Assembly: GCA_014946745.1 (NCBI GenBank)
Contig: JADCRD010000002.1
Coordinates: 62,001-126,000 of the forward strand
DNA length: 64,000 nucleotides
Direction of reading: 5' to 3'
Origin: Lysobacterales bacterium
GTDB taxonomy: Bacteria > Pseudomonadota > Gammaproteobacteria > Xanthomonadales > Xanthomonadaceae
Of this stretch, positions 54,322 through 63,443 are shown in pieces (within the stretch, counting starts at the first letter, position 1; each line of letters begins with the position of its first letter). The notes beneath the pieces were generated by a model. It ran no database searches. It saw only the letters and a list, made by a program, of their open reading frames with translations, and was not told where the DNA came from. Made by a program: the position numbers and the translations under genes.

Positions 54322-54831
54322 ATGGCGAATCGATCACCCGGCGGCCTTACGGCCGCTCTCATCAGCGTCCTGTCCCTGCTGCTGCCGCAGGCGCAGGCCG
54401 CCTCCGGCTGCGCCGATCTCGACGCGATCCCGCTGCGCTTCGACGTGCAGTGGCCCGAGGTCTGGCAGCGGCTGAATGCCGAAGCCGGCTGCGGGCAGAA
54501 CTGTCACCTCGGCAGCCAGCCGGCGGCCGGGCTCGATCTGTCGAACCAGCGCTTTGCGGTGCTCTTTCTGGTCGGCCAGCCCAGCAGTCAGGCGTCTTCG
54601 CTGGCGCTGGTCGAACCGGGCGACCCCGCCCGCAGCCTGCTGGTTCAGAAGTTGAACTGCAGCAGCCCTGACGTGGGCCAGCCGATGCCGCCGGGCGGCG
54701 CGGTCTCGCGGGAGCTGCAGGCCCTGGTGCACGACTGGGTGCGCCGCGGCGCCCTCGGCGAGCCGGTCGAGGACCCGATTCCGCGCGACTTCATCTTCGG
54801 CGCCCGCTTCGAATCCACCCGCCCCTGGTAG
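54322..54831 (+). CDS. Exported cytochrome-c-like protein, odd CX3CH motif
   Basis: 169 residues with a signal peptide (ALISVLSLLLPQAQAASG). The body resembles planctomycete-type c-like domains: AEAGCGQNCHLGSQPAAGLDL and SLLVQKLN with VGQPMPPGGAVSRELQALV. The putative heme site reads CGQNCH, with three residues between the cysteines instead of the usual two, so heme binding is uncertain. The C-terminus IFGARFESTRPW resembles the GFE tails of other exported proteins here. First gene of an operon with DUF1800 and DUF1501 genes. Confidence 0.7.
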   Translation: MANRSPGGLTAALISVLSLLLPQAQAASGCADLDAIPLRFDVQWPEVWQRLNAEAGCGQNCHLGSQPAAGLDLSNQRFAVLFLVGQPSSQASSLALVEPGDPARSLLVQKLNCSSPDVGQPMPPGGAVSRELQALVHDWVRRGALGEPVEDPIPRDFIFGARFESTRPW

Positions 54832-54908
54832 CGCGTCAACCGAACACAGCGACGCGCGTTGCTGGCTCTCGCATCCACCCATTGCCGCCTGCGGGCGGGA
54901 GGTCCGTC

Positions 54909-56828
54909 ATGACGCTGCGCCTTGCCGTGTTCGTCCTGCTGCTGTTGCTGTGTGCGCCGCTGCCCTCCGCGCGGGCGGAGGCCCTGTTCGGTGGCGATGG
55001 CGGCGGCTTCGAGGCCCCGCCGCCGGCGCCGCGCTCGCGCGCCGAAGCCGTGCGCTTTCTGCAGCGCGCGGGCTTTGGCGCGCGACCGGGCGAGGCCGAA
55101 GCGCTGATGCAGCAGGGATACGCGGCCTGGATCGACGCGCAGATGGCTGCGCCGATCAGCCTGCAGCGGCCGGCGGTGGAGAGCGCCATCGCCGCGGCGG
55201 TGCTGGTCGATCCGCGCAATGGCCCGGCCTATCGCCCGCTGCGCCTTGAGCGCTGGTTCCGCACCCAGCTCGACGCCCCCGATGTGCTGCGCCAGAAGGT
55301 GGCCTATGCGCTGTCGCAGATGCTGGTGGTGAGCGACGCCGACGGCAGCCCGCTCGACGGCGAAGTGCAGGCGGTGGCCGAGTACAACGACACCCTGCTG
55401 CGCCACGCTTTCGGCCGCTACGAGGACCTGCTGCGCGCGGTGACGCGCAGCCCGGCGATGGGCGCGTACCTGAGCCACCTGCGCAACAGCAAGACCGACT
55501 GGAGCTACACCAACGGCGTGCTCGGCCCCAGCCCGCTGAGCCCGGACGAGAACTACGCGCGCGAGGTCATGCAGCTGTTCTCGATCGGCCTGGTCGAGCG
55601 CAACCTCGACTTCAGTCCGGTGCTGGGCGGCGACGGCCAGCCGCAGCAGACCTACGACCAGGCCCTGATCGGCGCCACCGCGCGGGCCTTCACCGGCCTG
55701 GCCTTCGCCTGCACCGGCCCGGCCAGCCCCGGCGGCGTCGCGATCAACCGCAACTGCGGCTGCACCGGCAGCGCCTGCAACTTTTCCACCCTGCTGTACG
55801 CGCAGACGCCGCCGAGCTACCAGGGCAGCGGCCTGATGCATCCAGACCGCTATGCGCCGATGGTCTGCTACCCGCGCTACGCCGACACCGGCCGCAGCGC
55901 CACCGCGGTGGACAGCTATGCGGTGCTGCCCGCGCCGCACGACCGCAAGACCCTGCTCGCCGGCATCACCCTCGGGCCGAGCGCCGTCGCCTGCCACGCC
56001 GGCACGCCGGCGCAGGATCGGCAGGCCTGCATCGACTACTGCGATGACCAGGTCGACACCGTGGTCGCCAGCCTTGCCGCGCATCCCAACGCCGCACCCT
56101 TCGTCGCGCGCCAGCTGATCCAGCGCCTAGTCACCAGCAACCCCTCGCCCGGCTATATCCGCCGCGTCGCCGAGGTGTTCGAGAACGACGGCAGCGGCGT
56201 GCGCGGCAACCTCGGCGCAGTGGTGCGCGCGGTGCTGCTCGACGCCGAGGCGATGAACAACCGGCCCGGGCCGGAGTTCGGCAAGCTGCGCGAGCCCATG
56301 CTCGGTCTGCTGGCGGTGTGGCGGGCCTTCGGCGCCCAGCCCGGCAGCAGCGGCGGCATCGGCCTGACGCGGCCGGAGCGCGCTTACCAGCAGCGTCCGC
56401 TGGGCGCGCCCTCGGTGTTCAACTTCTACGAGCCCGACTACCAGCCGCCCGGCGAGTTCGCCGAGCGCGGCCTGTACGCGCCCGAGCTGCAGATCGTCAA
56501 CGAGACCAGCGTGGTCACCGCCAGCGATGACCTGTGGGCGCGGCTGTGGGCCGGCTACAGCCGCAGCGGCCAGACCAGCACGCCCTTCAGCGTGCCGGCC
56601 AACCTCGCCTACCTGCCGCCGGCCGAACTCGAAGCGCTGCCGAGCGACCCGGCCGCCCTGGTCGATGCGCTCGACGAGCGCCTGCTCGCCGGCCGGATGT
56701 CCGCCTCGATGCGTCAGCTGCTGATCGATCTGGTGACCGGGCCGATGGCGGTGGCCGATCCGCGTCGCAAGGCGCTCAACCTGATCCACCTGATCGCGAT
56801 CTCACCCGAATTCGCCCTGCAGTACTGA
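54909..56828 (+). CDS. DUF1800 family exported protein
   Basis: 639 residues with a signal peptide (AVFVLLLLLCAPLPSARAE). Family segments: AVRFLQRAGFGARPGEAEAL, LRQKVAYALSQMLVVSDADG, NYAREVMQLFSIGLVE and YQQRPLGAPSVFNFYEPDYQ. Start at ATG 54909 with GGGAGG 6 bases upstream; the frame back to 54882 is not needed. DUF1800 proteins are nearly always found beside DUF1501, as here. Biochemical function is unknown. Confidence 0.93.
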   Translation: MTLRLAVFVLLLLLCAPLPSARAEALFGGDGGGFEAPPPAPRSRAEAVRFLQRAGFGARPGEAEALMQQGYAAWIDAQMAAPISLQRPAVESAIAAAVLVDPRNGPAYRPLRLERWFRTQLDAPDVLRQKVAYALSQMLVVSDADGSPLDGEVQAVAEYNDTLLRHAFGRYEDLLRAVTRSPAMGAYLSHLRNSKTDWSYTNGVLGPSPLSPDENYAREVMQLFSIGLVERNLDFSPVLGGDGQPQQTYDQALIGATARAFTGLAFACTGPASPGGVAINRNCGCTGSACNFSTLLYAQTPPSYQGSGLMHPDRYAPMVCYPRYADTGRSATAVDSYAVLPAPHDRKTLLAGITLGPSAVACHAGTPAQDRQACIDYCDDQVDTVVASLAAHPNAAPFVARQLIQRLVTSNPSPGYIRRVAEVFENDGSGVRGNLGAVVRAVLLDAEAMNNRPGPEFGKLREPMLGLLAVWRAFGAQPGSSGGIGLTRPERAYQQRPLGAPSVFNFYEPDYQPPGEFAERGLYAPELQIVNETSVVTASDDLWARLWAGYSRSGQTSTPFSVPANLAYLPPAELEALPSDPAALVDALDERLLAGRMSASMRQLLIDLVTGPMAVADPRRKALNLIHLIAISPEFALQY

Positions 56829-56840
56829 AGGAGCCTTGCC

Positions 56841-58358
56841 ATGACCATCGAGATCAGTACGCCCAAGAGCCTCGCCCGCCGCCGCCTGCTGACCGGCCTC
56901 GGCTGCGCCCTGGCCGCCGCCGGCACCCAGGCCTTTCTGCCCCAGCTGGCCCTGCTGCCGCGCGCGCATGCCGCGCAGGGCAAGGCCGGCAACGACTACC
57001 GCGCGCTCGTCTGCGTCTACCTGGCCGGCGCCAACGACAGCTACAACCTGCTGGTGCCGCGCGACAGCGAGCTCGGCGGCAGCCGCTACGACGGCTACCG
57101 CGCGGCGCGCGGCGGCGTGTGGTCCGGCGCGAATCCGGCCGGGCTCGCGCTCGGCTTCAACGATCTGCTGCCGATCAGCCCGCAGGGCGCGTCCAGCGGC
57201 TTCGGCCTGCATCCGGCCTGCGCCGACTTCGATCTGTCCGGCGCGCGGCCGGGCCTGAAGAGCCTGTTCGACGCCGGCCGGCTGGCCTTCGTCTGCAACA
57301 CCGGCCCGCTGGTGCAGCCGCTCAGCAAGGCCGAGTACAACGCCGGCGCGCCGCGGCCGAAGCAGCTGTTCTCGCACAACGACCAGGAGCTGCTCTGGCA
57401 GCTCGGCCTCACCGACACCAGCAGCCCGCTGGCGAAGTACGGCTGGGGCGGCCGCGTCGCCGCGCGCGCCGGCTTTGCGACCCTGCCGAACGGTCTGTCA
57501 CCGGCGATCTCGCTGGCCGGCAGCGCGCGCTTCCTGGTTGGCGACCAGATCCTGCCCTACCAGATCGACAGCGGCGGCGTGAACCTGCTCGACCAGTACA
57601 GCCAGGGCGCAGCCGCCAACAACTTCCCCGAGGCGCGGCGCGCGGTGTTGAACGCCCTGCTGGCGGCACCGCAGTCGAACCCGTATGCGCGCAACTTTGC
57701 TGCCACCAGCGCGCGCAGTCTGGCCGTGGGCGAGGCCCTGTACGGGCTGCTGGAGTCACCCGACGGCCGCCTCGCCACGCCCTTCCCGGACACCACGCTG
57801 GGCGGCCAGCTGGCGATGGTGGCGCGGATGATCAAGGTCTCGCGCACGCTCGGCGCGCAGCGGCAGGTCTACTTCGTGCGCTTCGGCAGCTTCGACCTGC
57901 ACAGCGGCATGTTCGCCGCCGGCCAACCGGTGGCGACCAGCGGCCACGGCGCCCTGCTGACCCAGCTGAACCAGGCGATCGGCGCGTTCTGGGAGGCACT
58001 CGGCGAGCTCGGCGCGCGCAGCGAGGTCACCACCTTCAGCATGAGCGAGTTCGCGCGCACCCTGTCGGGCAACGGCAACGGCAGCGACCACGCCTGGGGC
58101 GGCAACCAGTTCGTGCTGGGCGGCGCGGTCAACGGCGGGCGGCTGTACGGCCGCTACCCGAACCTGCAGCTCGACGCCGACGACAACGCCAACCAGGACT
58201 GGAGCTTCTCGCGCGGCCAGTACATCCCGACCACCGGCGTCGAGCAGTTCGGCGCCACCCTCGCGCGTTGGATGGGCGTGACCGACAGCAGCGCGCTGGA
58301 CGCGATCTTCCCCAACCTGCCCAACTTCGCGAGCCGGGATCTCGGGTTCATGGCGTGA
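56841..58358 (+). CDS. DUF1501 family Tat-exported protein
   Basis: 505 residues. Twin-arginine signal ARRRLLTGLGCALAAAGTQA. The body has YLAGANDSYNLLVP, FSHNDQELLWQLG, GSFDLHSGM and MSEFARTLSGNGNGSDHAWG, placing it in the alkaline-phosphatase-like DUF1501 superfamily. It starts 12 bases after the DUF1800 stop. The pair is predicted to work together in the periplasm on an unknown substrate. Confidence 0.94.
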   Translation: MTIEISTPKSLARRRLLTGLGCALAAAGTQAFLPQLALLPRAHAAQGKAGNDYRALVCVYLAGANDSYNLLVPRDSELGGSRYDGYRAARGGVWSGANPAGLALGFNDLLPISPQGASSGFGLHPACADFDLSGARPGLKSLFDAGRLAFVCNTGPLVQPLSKAEYNAGAPRPKQLFSHNDQELLWQLGLTDTSSPLAKYGWGGRVAARAGFATLPNGLSPAISLAGSARFLVGDQILPYQIDSGGVNLLDQYSQGAAANNFPEARRAVLNALLAAPQSNPYARNFAATSARSLAVGEALYGLLESPDGRLATPFPDTTLGGQLAMVARMIKVSRTLGAQRQVYFVRFGSFDLHSGMFAAGQPVATSGHGALLTQLNQAIGAFWEALGELGARSEVTTFSMSEFARTLSGNGNGSDHAWGGNQFVLGGAVNGGRLYGRYPNLQLDADDNANQDWSFSRGQYIPTTGVEQFGATLARWMGVTDSSALDAIFPNLPNFASRDLGFMA

Positions 58359-58362
58359 GGGT

Positions 58363-58410
58363 GGGATTGGGGATTGGGGATTGGGGATTGGGCATCGGGG
58401 ATTGGGCATC
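58363..58410. repeat. Heptad repeat (GGGATTG / GGGCATC)
   Basis: Five or so 7-base units right after the DUF1501 stop codon. Confidence 0.9.
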
Positions 58411-58450
58411 GCGATGCGCGTGATCTTGGCCAAAGCGTCAGGGCCAGAGC

Positions 58451-58474
58451 GGTGGGTCAAGACCCACCCTATGG
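58451..58474. repeat. Palindromic repeat, family A
   Basis: GGTGGGTCAAGACCCACC with CTATGG tail. Confidence 0.85.
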
Positions 58475-58527
58475 CGTTCGCGCGATGGAGTCGAACTCGT
58501 GCTGCGGGCTCGATCACGCGTCTGCAG

Positions 58528-58584
58528 CATAGGGTGGGTCTTGACCCACCGGCTTCATCCATGCGCGCAAGTGGGTCTTGACCC
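58528..58584. repeat. Two family A palindromes, one degenerate
   Basis: CATAGGGTGGGTCTTGACCC then ACC at 58528-58550, and a partial GTGGGTCTTGACCC at 58571-58584. Confidence 0.8.
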
Positions 58585-58676
58585 GGCAGCTTCATCGATG
58601 CGCTTGCATGTGGATCGTGCCAACGGCCTGATCCCTCAACACGCCCCCGCCCCACCTCAACGCCAAGCGCACACGC

Positions 58677-59489
58677 TCACGGCCAGAACAGCCACAGCAG
58701 CAGGCCGCCGAGCAGCAGACGGTAGATCACGAAGGGCTGCATGCCGATGCGGCGGATGAAGGCGAGGAAGTAGTGGATGCACAGATAGGCGGCGATCGCC
58801 GAACACACGGTGCCAAGTCCCAGCGCCTGCCAGTCCACCACCGCGCCGGGCTCGAACAGATCGAGCAGCTTGAGCAGGATCGCCAGCGCAGTGACCGGGA
58901 TCGACAGCAGGAAGGAGAAGCGCGAAGCCGCTTCACGGCTCATCCCGAGGAACAGGCCTGCGGTCATGGTGATGCCCGAGCGCGAGGTGCCGGGAATCAG
59001 CGCCAGCGCCTGCGCGAAACCGATCACAGCGACGTCCTTCCAGCCCATCTGCTCGACCGTGCGCTCGCCGCGAAAGCGCCAGTCGGCCAAGCCCAGCAGC
59101 AGGCCGAAGAAGATCAGGCCGAAGGCCATCACCAGCGCGCCGACTTCCGGCGTGCGCAGGGTGGTCTCCACCACCGGCTTGAAGGCGAGCCCGGCCAGTC
59201 CCACGGGAATCGTACCCAGCGCCACCGACCAGCCGAGCCGCGCGTTCGCGCTCACGCCGCGCCCGGCAAAGCTGGCGGCAAGGTCACGCGCGATGTGCCA
59301 GAGGTCGGTGCGGAAGTACACGAGCACAGCGATCAGGCTGCCGAGATGCAGTGCGAGGTCGAAGGCCAGGCCCTGATCTTTCCAGCCGACGAAGATTGGC
59401 AGCAGGATCAGATGCGCCGAACTCGACACCGGCAGGAATTCGGTAAAGCCCTGCAGCAGGGCAAGGACGACGATCTCGATCAGGCTCAT
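58677..59489 (-). CDS. uppP: Undecaprenyl-diphosphate phosphatase
   Basis: BacA-type inner-membrane enzyme recycling undecaprenyl pyrophosphate for peptidoglycan synthesis and giving bacitracin resistance. 270 residues, about eight transmembrane helices. Signatures LLQGFTEFLPVSSSAHL (Glu and Ser motif) and LIPGTSRSGITMTAGLFLGM are intact. Monocistronic; flanked by repeats. Confidence 0.96.
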   Translation of the reverse strand: MSLIEIVVLALLQGFTEFLPVSSSAHLILLPIFVGWKDQGLAFDLALHLGSLIAVLVYFRTDLWHIARDLAASFAGRGVSANARLGWSVALGTIPVGLAGLAFKPVVETTLRTPEVGALVMAFGLIFFGLLLGLADWRFRGERTVEQMGWKDVAVIGFAQALALIPGTSRSGITMTAGLFLGMSREAASRFSFLLSIPVTALAILLKLLDLFEPGAVVDWQALGLGTVCSAIAAYLCIHYFLAFIRRIGMQPFVIYRLLLGGLLLWLFWP

Positions 59490-59560
59490 GGGCGCGCGGC
59501 ACGGGGCGAAGCCACACAGGGTAGCCGGTACGACGAGGATTCAGTGGTCTCGATGCCCAC

Positions 59561-59580
59561 AGGGTGGGTCTTGACCCACC
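59561..59580. repeat. Palindromic repeat, family A
   Basis: AGGGTGGGTCTTGACCCACC, upstream of uppP. Confidence 0.8.
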
Positions 59581-59665
59581 GGAACTCGGCCTCACCACAT
59601 CCTCGGCGCGTGTTGCCGCTGGGTCCACACAGGGCGATCCATGGACGGTCGCAGCGCTCAGCATC

Positions 59666-59689
59666 GGTGGGTCGAGACCCACCCTATGG
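59666..59689. repeat. Palindromic repeat, family A
   Basis: GGTGGGTCGAGACCCACC with CTATGG tail, about 50 bases past the eda stop. Confidence 0.85.
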
Positions 59690-59739
59690 GATTGAAGGAC
59701 CGCGACCAGCGCGAAGCCCAGGGCCGCCCAGAACCCGCC

Positions 59740-60390
59740 CTATGCGCGCTTGAGCGCCGCGGCCTCGCGCGCCAGGGCTTCGATGCGCGCATAGTCGCCC
59801 GCGGCAAGCGCGGACTCCGGCGTCAGCCAGCTGCCGCCGACGGCACGGATATTGGGCAGGGCGAGGTACTTCGGCGCGTTGTCGAGGCTGATGCCGCCCG
59901 TCGCGCAGAAACTCAGCTGCGGCAATGGCCCGCCGAAGCCCTTCAGCGCGTTGACGCCACCCGCGGCCTCGGCCGGAAAGAACTTGAGCAGGCGGTAGCC
60001 CTCTTCGAACAGGGCCATGCACTCGCTGGCGGTGGCCGCGCCCGGCAGCCAGGGCAGCGCGTGCGCGCGCGCGGCGGCCAACAGCTTCGGGCTCGCCCCC
60101 GGCGACACGGCGAACTGCGCGCCGGCAGCCAGCGCTTCATCGAACTGTCGCGGCTCGATCACCGTGCCGACGCCGACCACCGCGCCTTCGACCTCGGCCG
60201 CAATCGCGCGCACCGCATCAAGCGCCACCGGCGTGCGCAGAGTCACCTCGATCGCGGGAATGCCGCCCGCCACCAGTGCGCGAGCAAGCTTTACCGCGTG
60301 TTCGATGTGATGCACCACCACCACCGGCACCACCGGGGCGAGATCCAGGATCGTGGCGAGGCGATGGGTGTGCGATTCGAGCAGGTTCAT
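59740..60390 (-). CDS. eda: 2-dehydro-3-deoxyphosphogluconate (KDPG/KHG) aldolase
   Basis: Last Entner-Doudoroff enzyme: KDPG to pyruvate and glyceraldehyde-3-phosphate. 216 residues, family size. [38 protein letters not shown] (Glu) and [20 protein letters not shown] are conserved; the Schiff-base Lys sits in [12 protein letters not shown]. Normally next to edd; here 1.16 kb of repeats separate them. Confidence 0.96.
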   Translation of the reverse strand: MNLLESHTHRLATILDLAPVVPVVVVHHIEHAVKLARALVAGGIPAIEVTLRTPVALDAVRAIAAEVEGAVVGVGTVIEPRQFDEALAAGAQFAVSPGASPKLLAAARAHALPWLPGAATASECMALFEEGYRLLKFFPAEAAGGVNALKGFGGPLPQLSFCATGGISLDNAPKYLALPNIRAVGGSWLTPESALAAGDYARIEALAREAAALKRA

Positions 60391-60681
60391 GGCGAGGGTT
60401 CCGGTAGACGCGCGGTCAGCGCGGGATCGAAGCGTTGGAAGGATGTGGCAGGCCGGGCGCTGCGTACAGCGGCCGTCGGCGGTGGAGTTCGCGCAGCGGG
60501 GTCGTAGCCGGAGTTCGCAGCGGCTGAAGCCGCAAAACCACCGCCCCTGGGGAGCGGATGTCGCGTGCCGATGTCGCCCGACGTGTTGGCGGAAGACTCG
60601 ATGCGGGGCGCCAGCCGGGGAGCATCGGGATCAGGATGCGGCCCCGCAGATCCGATCGCGCTGGCGGCATCGAGGTGCGTC

Positions 60682-60712
60682 GTTGGGCCGCGCTGCGCTT
60701 GGCCCAACCTAC
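60682..60712. repeat. REP-like repeat, family B
   Basis: GTTGGGCCGCGCTGCGCTTG then GCCCAACCTAC. Confidence 0.8.
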
Positions 60713-60967
60713 CGGGCAGCCTGAGCGGCGTTGGCGTTGGCGTTGGCTTTGGACTTTGGCTTTGGCTTTGGCTGTGGCTCTTGCGGGCAGGAGCCCGCGC
60801 TCTTCCAAGGGGCCCCTGGGGAGCGGCGGGAGGCGGTCGATCCGCCCGCAGGGTTGGCCGCATGGATGCGGCCAAGGTTTTCGACAGGCCAGGGAGGGCC
60901 TGTCCGAAAACCCCGACCGACTCACGCGAACCCTCTGCGCACGGATGCGCAGAGGGCGCGGACGAGG

Positions 60968-61085
60968 GGTGGCCTTTCTTTTGGTTCCTTTTCTTGACTC
61001 CGGGCATCCTGCCCCCCGCCCCTTCGGGGCCGCCTTCGGCGTTCGCGCCGCTCCTGCGGCGCAGTGGCCACGCAAAGAAAAGGGA
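60968..61085. repeat. Inverted CTTTTCTT / AAGAAAAG segment
   Basis: GGCCTTTCTTTTGGTTCC then TTTTCTT on the left, and CCACGCAAAGAAAAGGG on the right, frame a GCCTTCGGCG/CGCTCCTGCGGCG core. It resembles spacer elements seen many times in xanthomonad genomes (from memory) and is often mis-called as genes. Confidence 0.5.
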
Positions 61086-61087
61086 CT

Positions 61088-61540
61088 CGGGCCGGCCGCA
61101 CGCGGGAATGGCCATGGATGGCCATGCTTTGGGAGCGCGGAAGGACGGACCGAAAGCTCTTGCTCTTCGCTTCGAGCGACGAAGCGACCAAAGAAGACCG
61201 AGGCGAGTGTGGAGCTCATGGTGGGTCAAGACCCACCCTATGGCAGCAGCGAGGTCGGGCCGGCCGCACGCGGGAATGGCCATGGATGGCCATGCTTTGG
61301 GAGCGCGGAAGGACGGACCGAAAGCTCTTGCTCTTCGCTTCGAGCGACGAAGCGACGAAAGAAGACCGAGGCGAGTGTGGAGCTCATGGTGGGTCGAGAC
61401 CCACCCTATGACAGCAGCGAGGTCGGGCCGGCCGCAGGACGGACCGAAAGATCTTGCGCTTCGCTCCAAACAACGCGAGCGCAGAACAAGACCGAGGCGA
61501 GCGTTGAGCTTATGGTGGGTCAAGACCCACCCTATGGGTC
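61088..61540. repeat. 168-bp tandem array with family A palindromes
   Basis: CGGGCCGGCCGCA recurs at 61088, 61256 and 61424, exactly 168 bases apart. The first two units are nearly identical; the third is shortened after GGCCGCA and more diverged. Palindromes are at 61220-61243, 61388-61410 and 61514-61537. Confidence 0.92.
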
Positions 61541-61546
61541 GCGCGC

Positions 61547-63334
61547 TCACGGCAGCGAATTGGCGCCGAGATCGGCGGCGCCGACCGTGGCGCGCATCGC
61601 CGCGAACAGCTCGCGACCGAAGCCGCTGTGGTAGTGGCTGAGGTCGGCCACGGCCGGCTCGCGGGCGGCGAATTCGGCGGGGTCGACGGCGACGTCGAGG
61701 CGACCGTTGACCGCATCGACGGTCACCACATCGCCATCGCGCAGACGTGCCAGGCCACCGCCCTTGGCGGCTTCGGGCGTGCAGTGGATCGCCGCCGGCA
61801 CCTGGCCCGAGGCGCCCGACATGCGGCCGTCGGTGACCAGGGCCACGCGGAAGCCGCGCTTCTGCAGCACGGTGAGCAGCGGGGTCAGCTTGTGCAGCTC
61901 GGGCATGCCGTTGGCGGCCGGGCCCTGGAAGCGCAGCACCACGATCAGATCGCGCTCCAGCTCACCGCGCTCGAAAGCGGCCTTGACCTCGTCCTGCTCG
62001 TGGAAGATGCGCGCCGGCGCCTGCACCACCATGCGGTCGTCCTGCACCGCCGAGACCTTGATGACCGCGCGGCCCAGCGGGCCCTGCAGCAGACGCAGGC
62101 CACCGTCGGCGCGGAAGGGGCGATCGACCGGACGCAGCAGGCTCTCATCGCCGCTCGGCGCGGTCAGCGCTGTCCAGTGCAGGCGCTCGCCGTCGAGCTG
62201 CGGCACCTGCGCGTAGTCGGCGAGGCTGCCGCCCCACACGGTGCGTGCATTGAGGTGCAGCAGGCCAGCGCGGCCCAGCTCGCGGATGATGAAGCCCATG
62301 CCGCCGGCGGCGTGGAAATGGTTCACGTCGGCGCTGCCGTTCGGGTACACGCGCGCCAGCAGCGGCACCGCATGCGAGAGCGCATCGAAGTCGTCCCAGC
62401 TGAGCTGGATGCCGCCGGCCGCGGCCATCGCCACCAGGTGCAGCAGGTGATTGGTGCTGCCGCCGGTCGCGTGCAGTCCGGCGATGGCGTTGACGAAGCT
62501 GCGCTCGTCGATGACCTCGCCGATCGGACGGTAGTCGCCGGCGGCGTGGGTGATCGCAAAGATCTGCTCAATCGCGGCTTTAGTGAGCGCTTCCCGCAGC
62601 GGCGTGCCGGGGTTGACGAAGCTCGAACCGGGCAGGTGCAGGCCCATGATCTCCATGAACATCTGGTTCGAGTTGGCGGTGCCGTAGAAGGTGCAGGTGC
62701 CGGGGCTGTGGTAGCTCGCGGCCTCGGCTTCCAGCAGCTCCTCGCGCCCGGCCTTGCCCTCGGCGTAGAGCTGGCGCACGCGCGACTTCTCGCTGTTGGG
62801 CAGGCCCGAGGGCATCGGTCCCGCCGGAATGAACAGGGTCGGCAGATGCCCGTAGGCCAATGCCCCGATCAGCTGGCCCGGCACGATCTTGTCGCAGATG
62901 CCCAGACAGACCACGGCGTCGAACATGTCATGCGACAGCGCGATCGCGGTCGACAGCGCGATGACGTCGCGCGAGAACAGCGACAGCTCCATGCCGGCGC
63001 GGCCCTGGGTGACGCCATCGCACATCGCTGGCACGCCACCGGCCACCTGCGCGGTGTACCCCAGCTTGCGGGCGATGCCGCGGATCAGCTCCGGATAGCG
63101 CTCGTAGGGCTGATGCGCCGACAGCATGTCGTTGTAGGCGGTGACGATGCCTAGGTTCGGAATGACCCCGGAGCGCAGGCGGTCCTTGTCGGTGTCCGCG
63201 CAGGCGGCGAAGCCATGCGCGAGATTGCCGCAGGACAGTGCCCGTCGATGGGTGCTCTCCGCGCGTGCCCGACGAATGCGTTCGAGGTAGACCGCACGCG
63301 TCTCGCGGCTGCCGTCCTTAAACCTCTTATGCAT
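61547..63334 (-). CDS. edd: 6-phosphogluconate dehydratase (5' end disrupted)
   Basis: First committed Entner-Doudoroff step, forming KDPG; an Fe-S dehydratase of the IlvD/Edd family. 595 codons. [73 protein letters not shown] and [20 protein letters not shown] are all conserved. Homology begins only at [14 protein letters not shown]; the first codons (MHKRFK) are not Edd-like. An ATG at 63402 with CGGAG upstream, opening MSTATLP in another frame, is probably the real start; the stretch between holds a sequencing-adapter remnant. Confidence 0.92.
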   Translation of the reverse strand: MHKRFKDGSRETRAVYLERIRRARAESTHRRALSCGNLAHGFAACADTDKDRLRSGVIPNLGIVTAYNDMLSAHQPYERYPELIRGIARKLGYTAQVAGGVPAMCDGVTQGRAGMELSLFSRDVIALSTAIALSHDMFDAVVCLGICDKIVPGQLIGALAYGHLPTLFIPAGPMPSGLPNSEKSRVRQLYAEGKAGREELLEAEAASYHSPGTCTFYGTANSNQMFMEIMGLHLPGSSFVNPGTPLREALTKAAIEQIFAITHAAGDYRPIGEVIDERSFVNAIAGLHATGGSTNHLLHLVAMAAAGGIQLSWDDFDALSHAVPLLARVYPNGSADVNHFHAAGGMGFIIRELGRAGLLHLNARTVWGGSLADYAQVPQLDGERLHWTALTAPSGDESLLRPVDRPFRADGGLRLLQGPLGRAVIKVSAVQDDRMVVQAPARIFHEQDEVKAAFERGELERDLIVVLRFQGPAANGMPELHKLTPLLTVLQKRGFRVALVTDGRMSGASGQVPAAIHCTPEAAKGGGLARLRDGDVVTVDAVNGRLDVAVDPAEFAAREPAVADLSHYHSGFGRELFAAMRATVGAADLGANSLP

Positions 63335-63344
63335 GGACTAAAGG

Positions 63345-63379
63345 CGTCGGCGGCAGCGTCAGATGTGTATATGAGGCAG
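63345..63379. other. Probable Nextera adapter remnant (assembly artefact)
   Basis: GGCAGCGTCAGATGTGTATA (63352-63371) matches the Nextera read-1 transposase adapter exactly over 20 bases. The flanks match with a few changes (GTCGGC before; TGAGGCAG against AGAGACAG after, plus a 3-base duplication). On the minus strand it encodes LIYTSDAA, a peptide known from adapter-contaminated assemblies. It breaks the edd reading frame. Confidence 0.85.
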
Positions 63380-63443
63380 GAGGGGAGGGTGGCGGTGCTC
63401 ATGGGGGGCTCCGGGTCAGACGAACACAGCAGCAGCGCCGCTG

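Larger units (their letters stand above)
58411..58676. other. Repeat-bearing gap between DUF1501 and uppP genes
   Basis: Contains two full and one partial family A palindromes (58451-58474, 58528-58550, 58571-58584). No gene is seen. Confidence 0.7.
60391..61546. other. 1.16-kb gene-free repeat region between edd and eda
   Basis: Open frames on both strands give low-complexity, repeat-derived products. It contains a family B REP (60682-60712), a short TTGGCTTTGGC tract (60730-60780), a CTTTCTTTTGG ... AAAGAAAAGGG inverted segment (60970-61085), and a 168-bp tandem array. Confidence 0.8.

Noticed and set aside
60387-61641. Several 350-390-codon frames on both strands between edd and eda.
   Set aside because: They run through tandem repeats and palindromes, are mutually overlapping on both strands and match no family.
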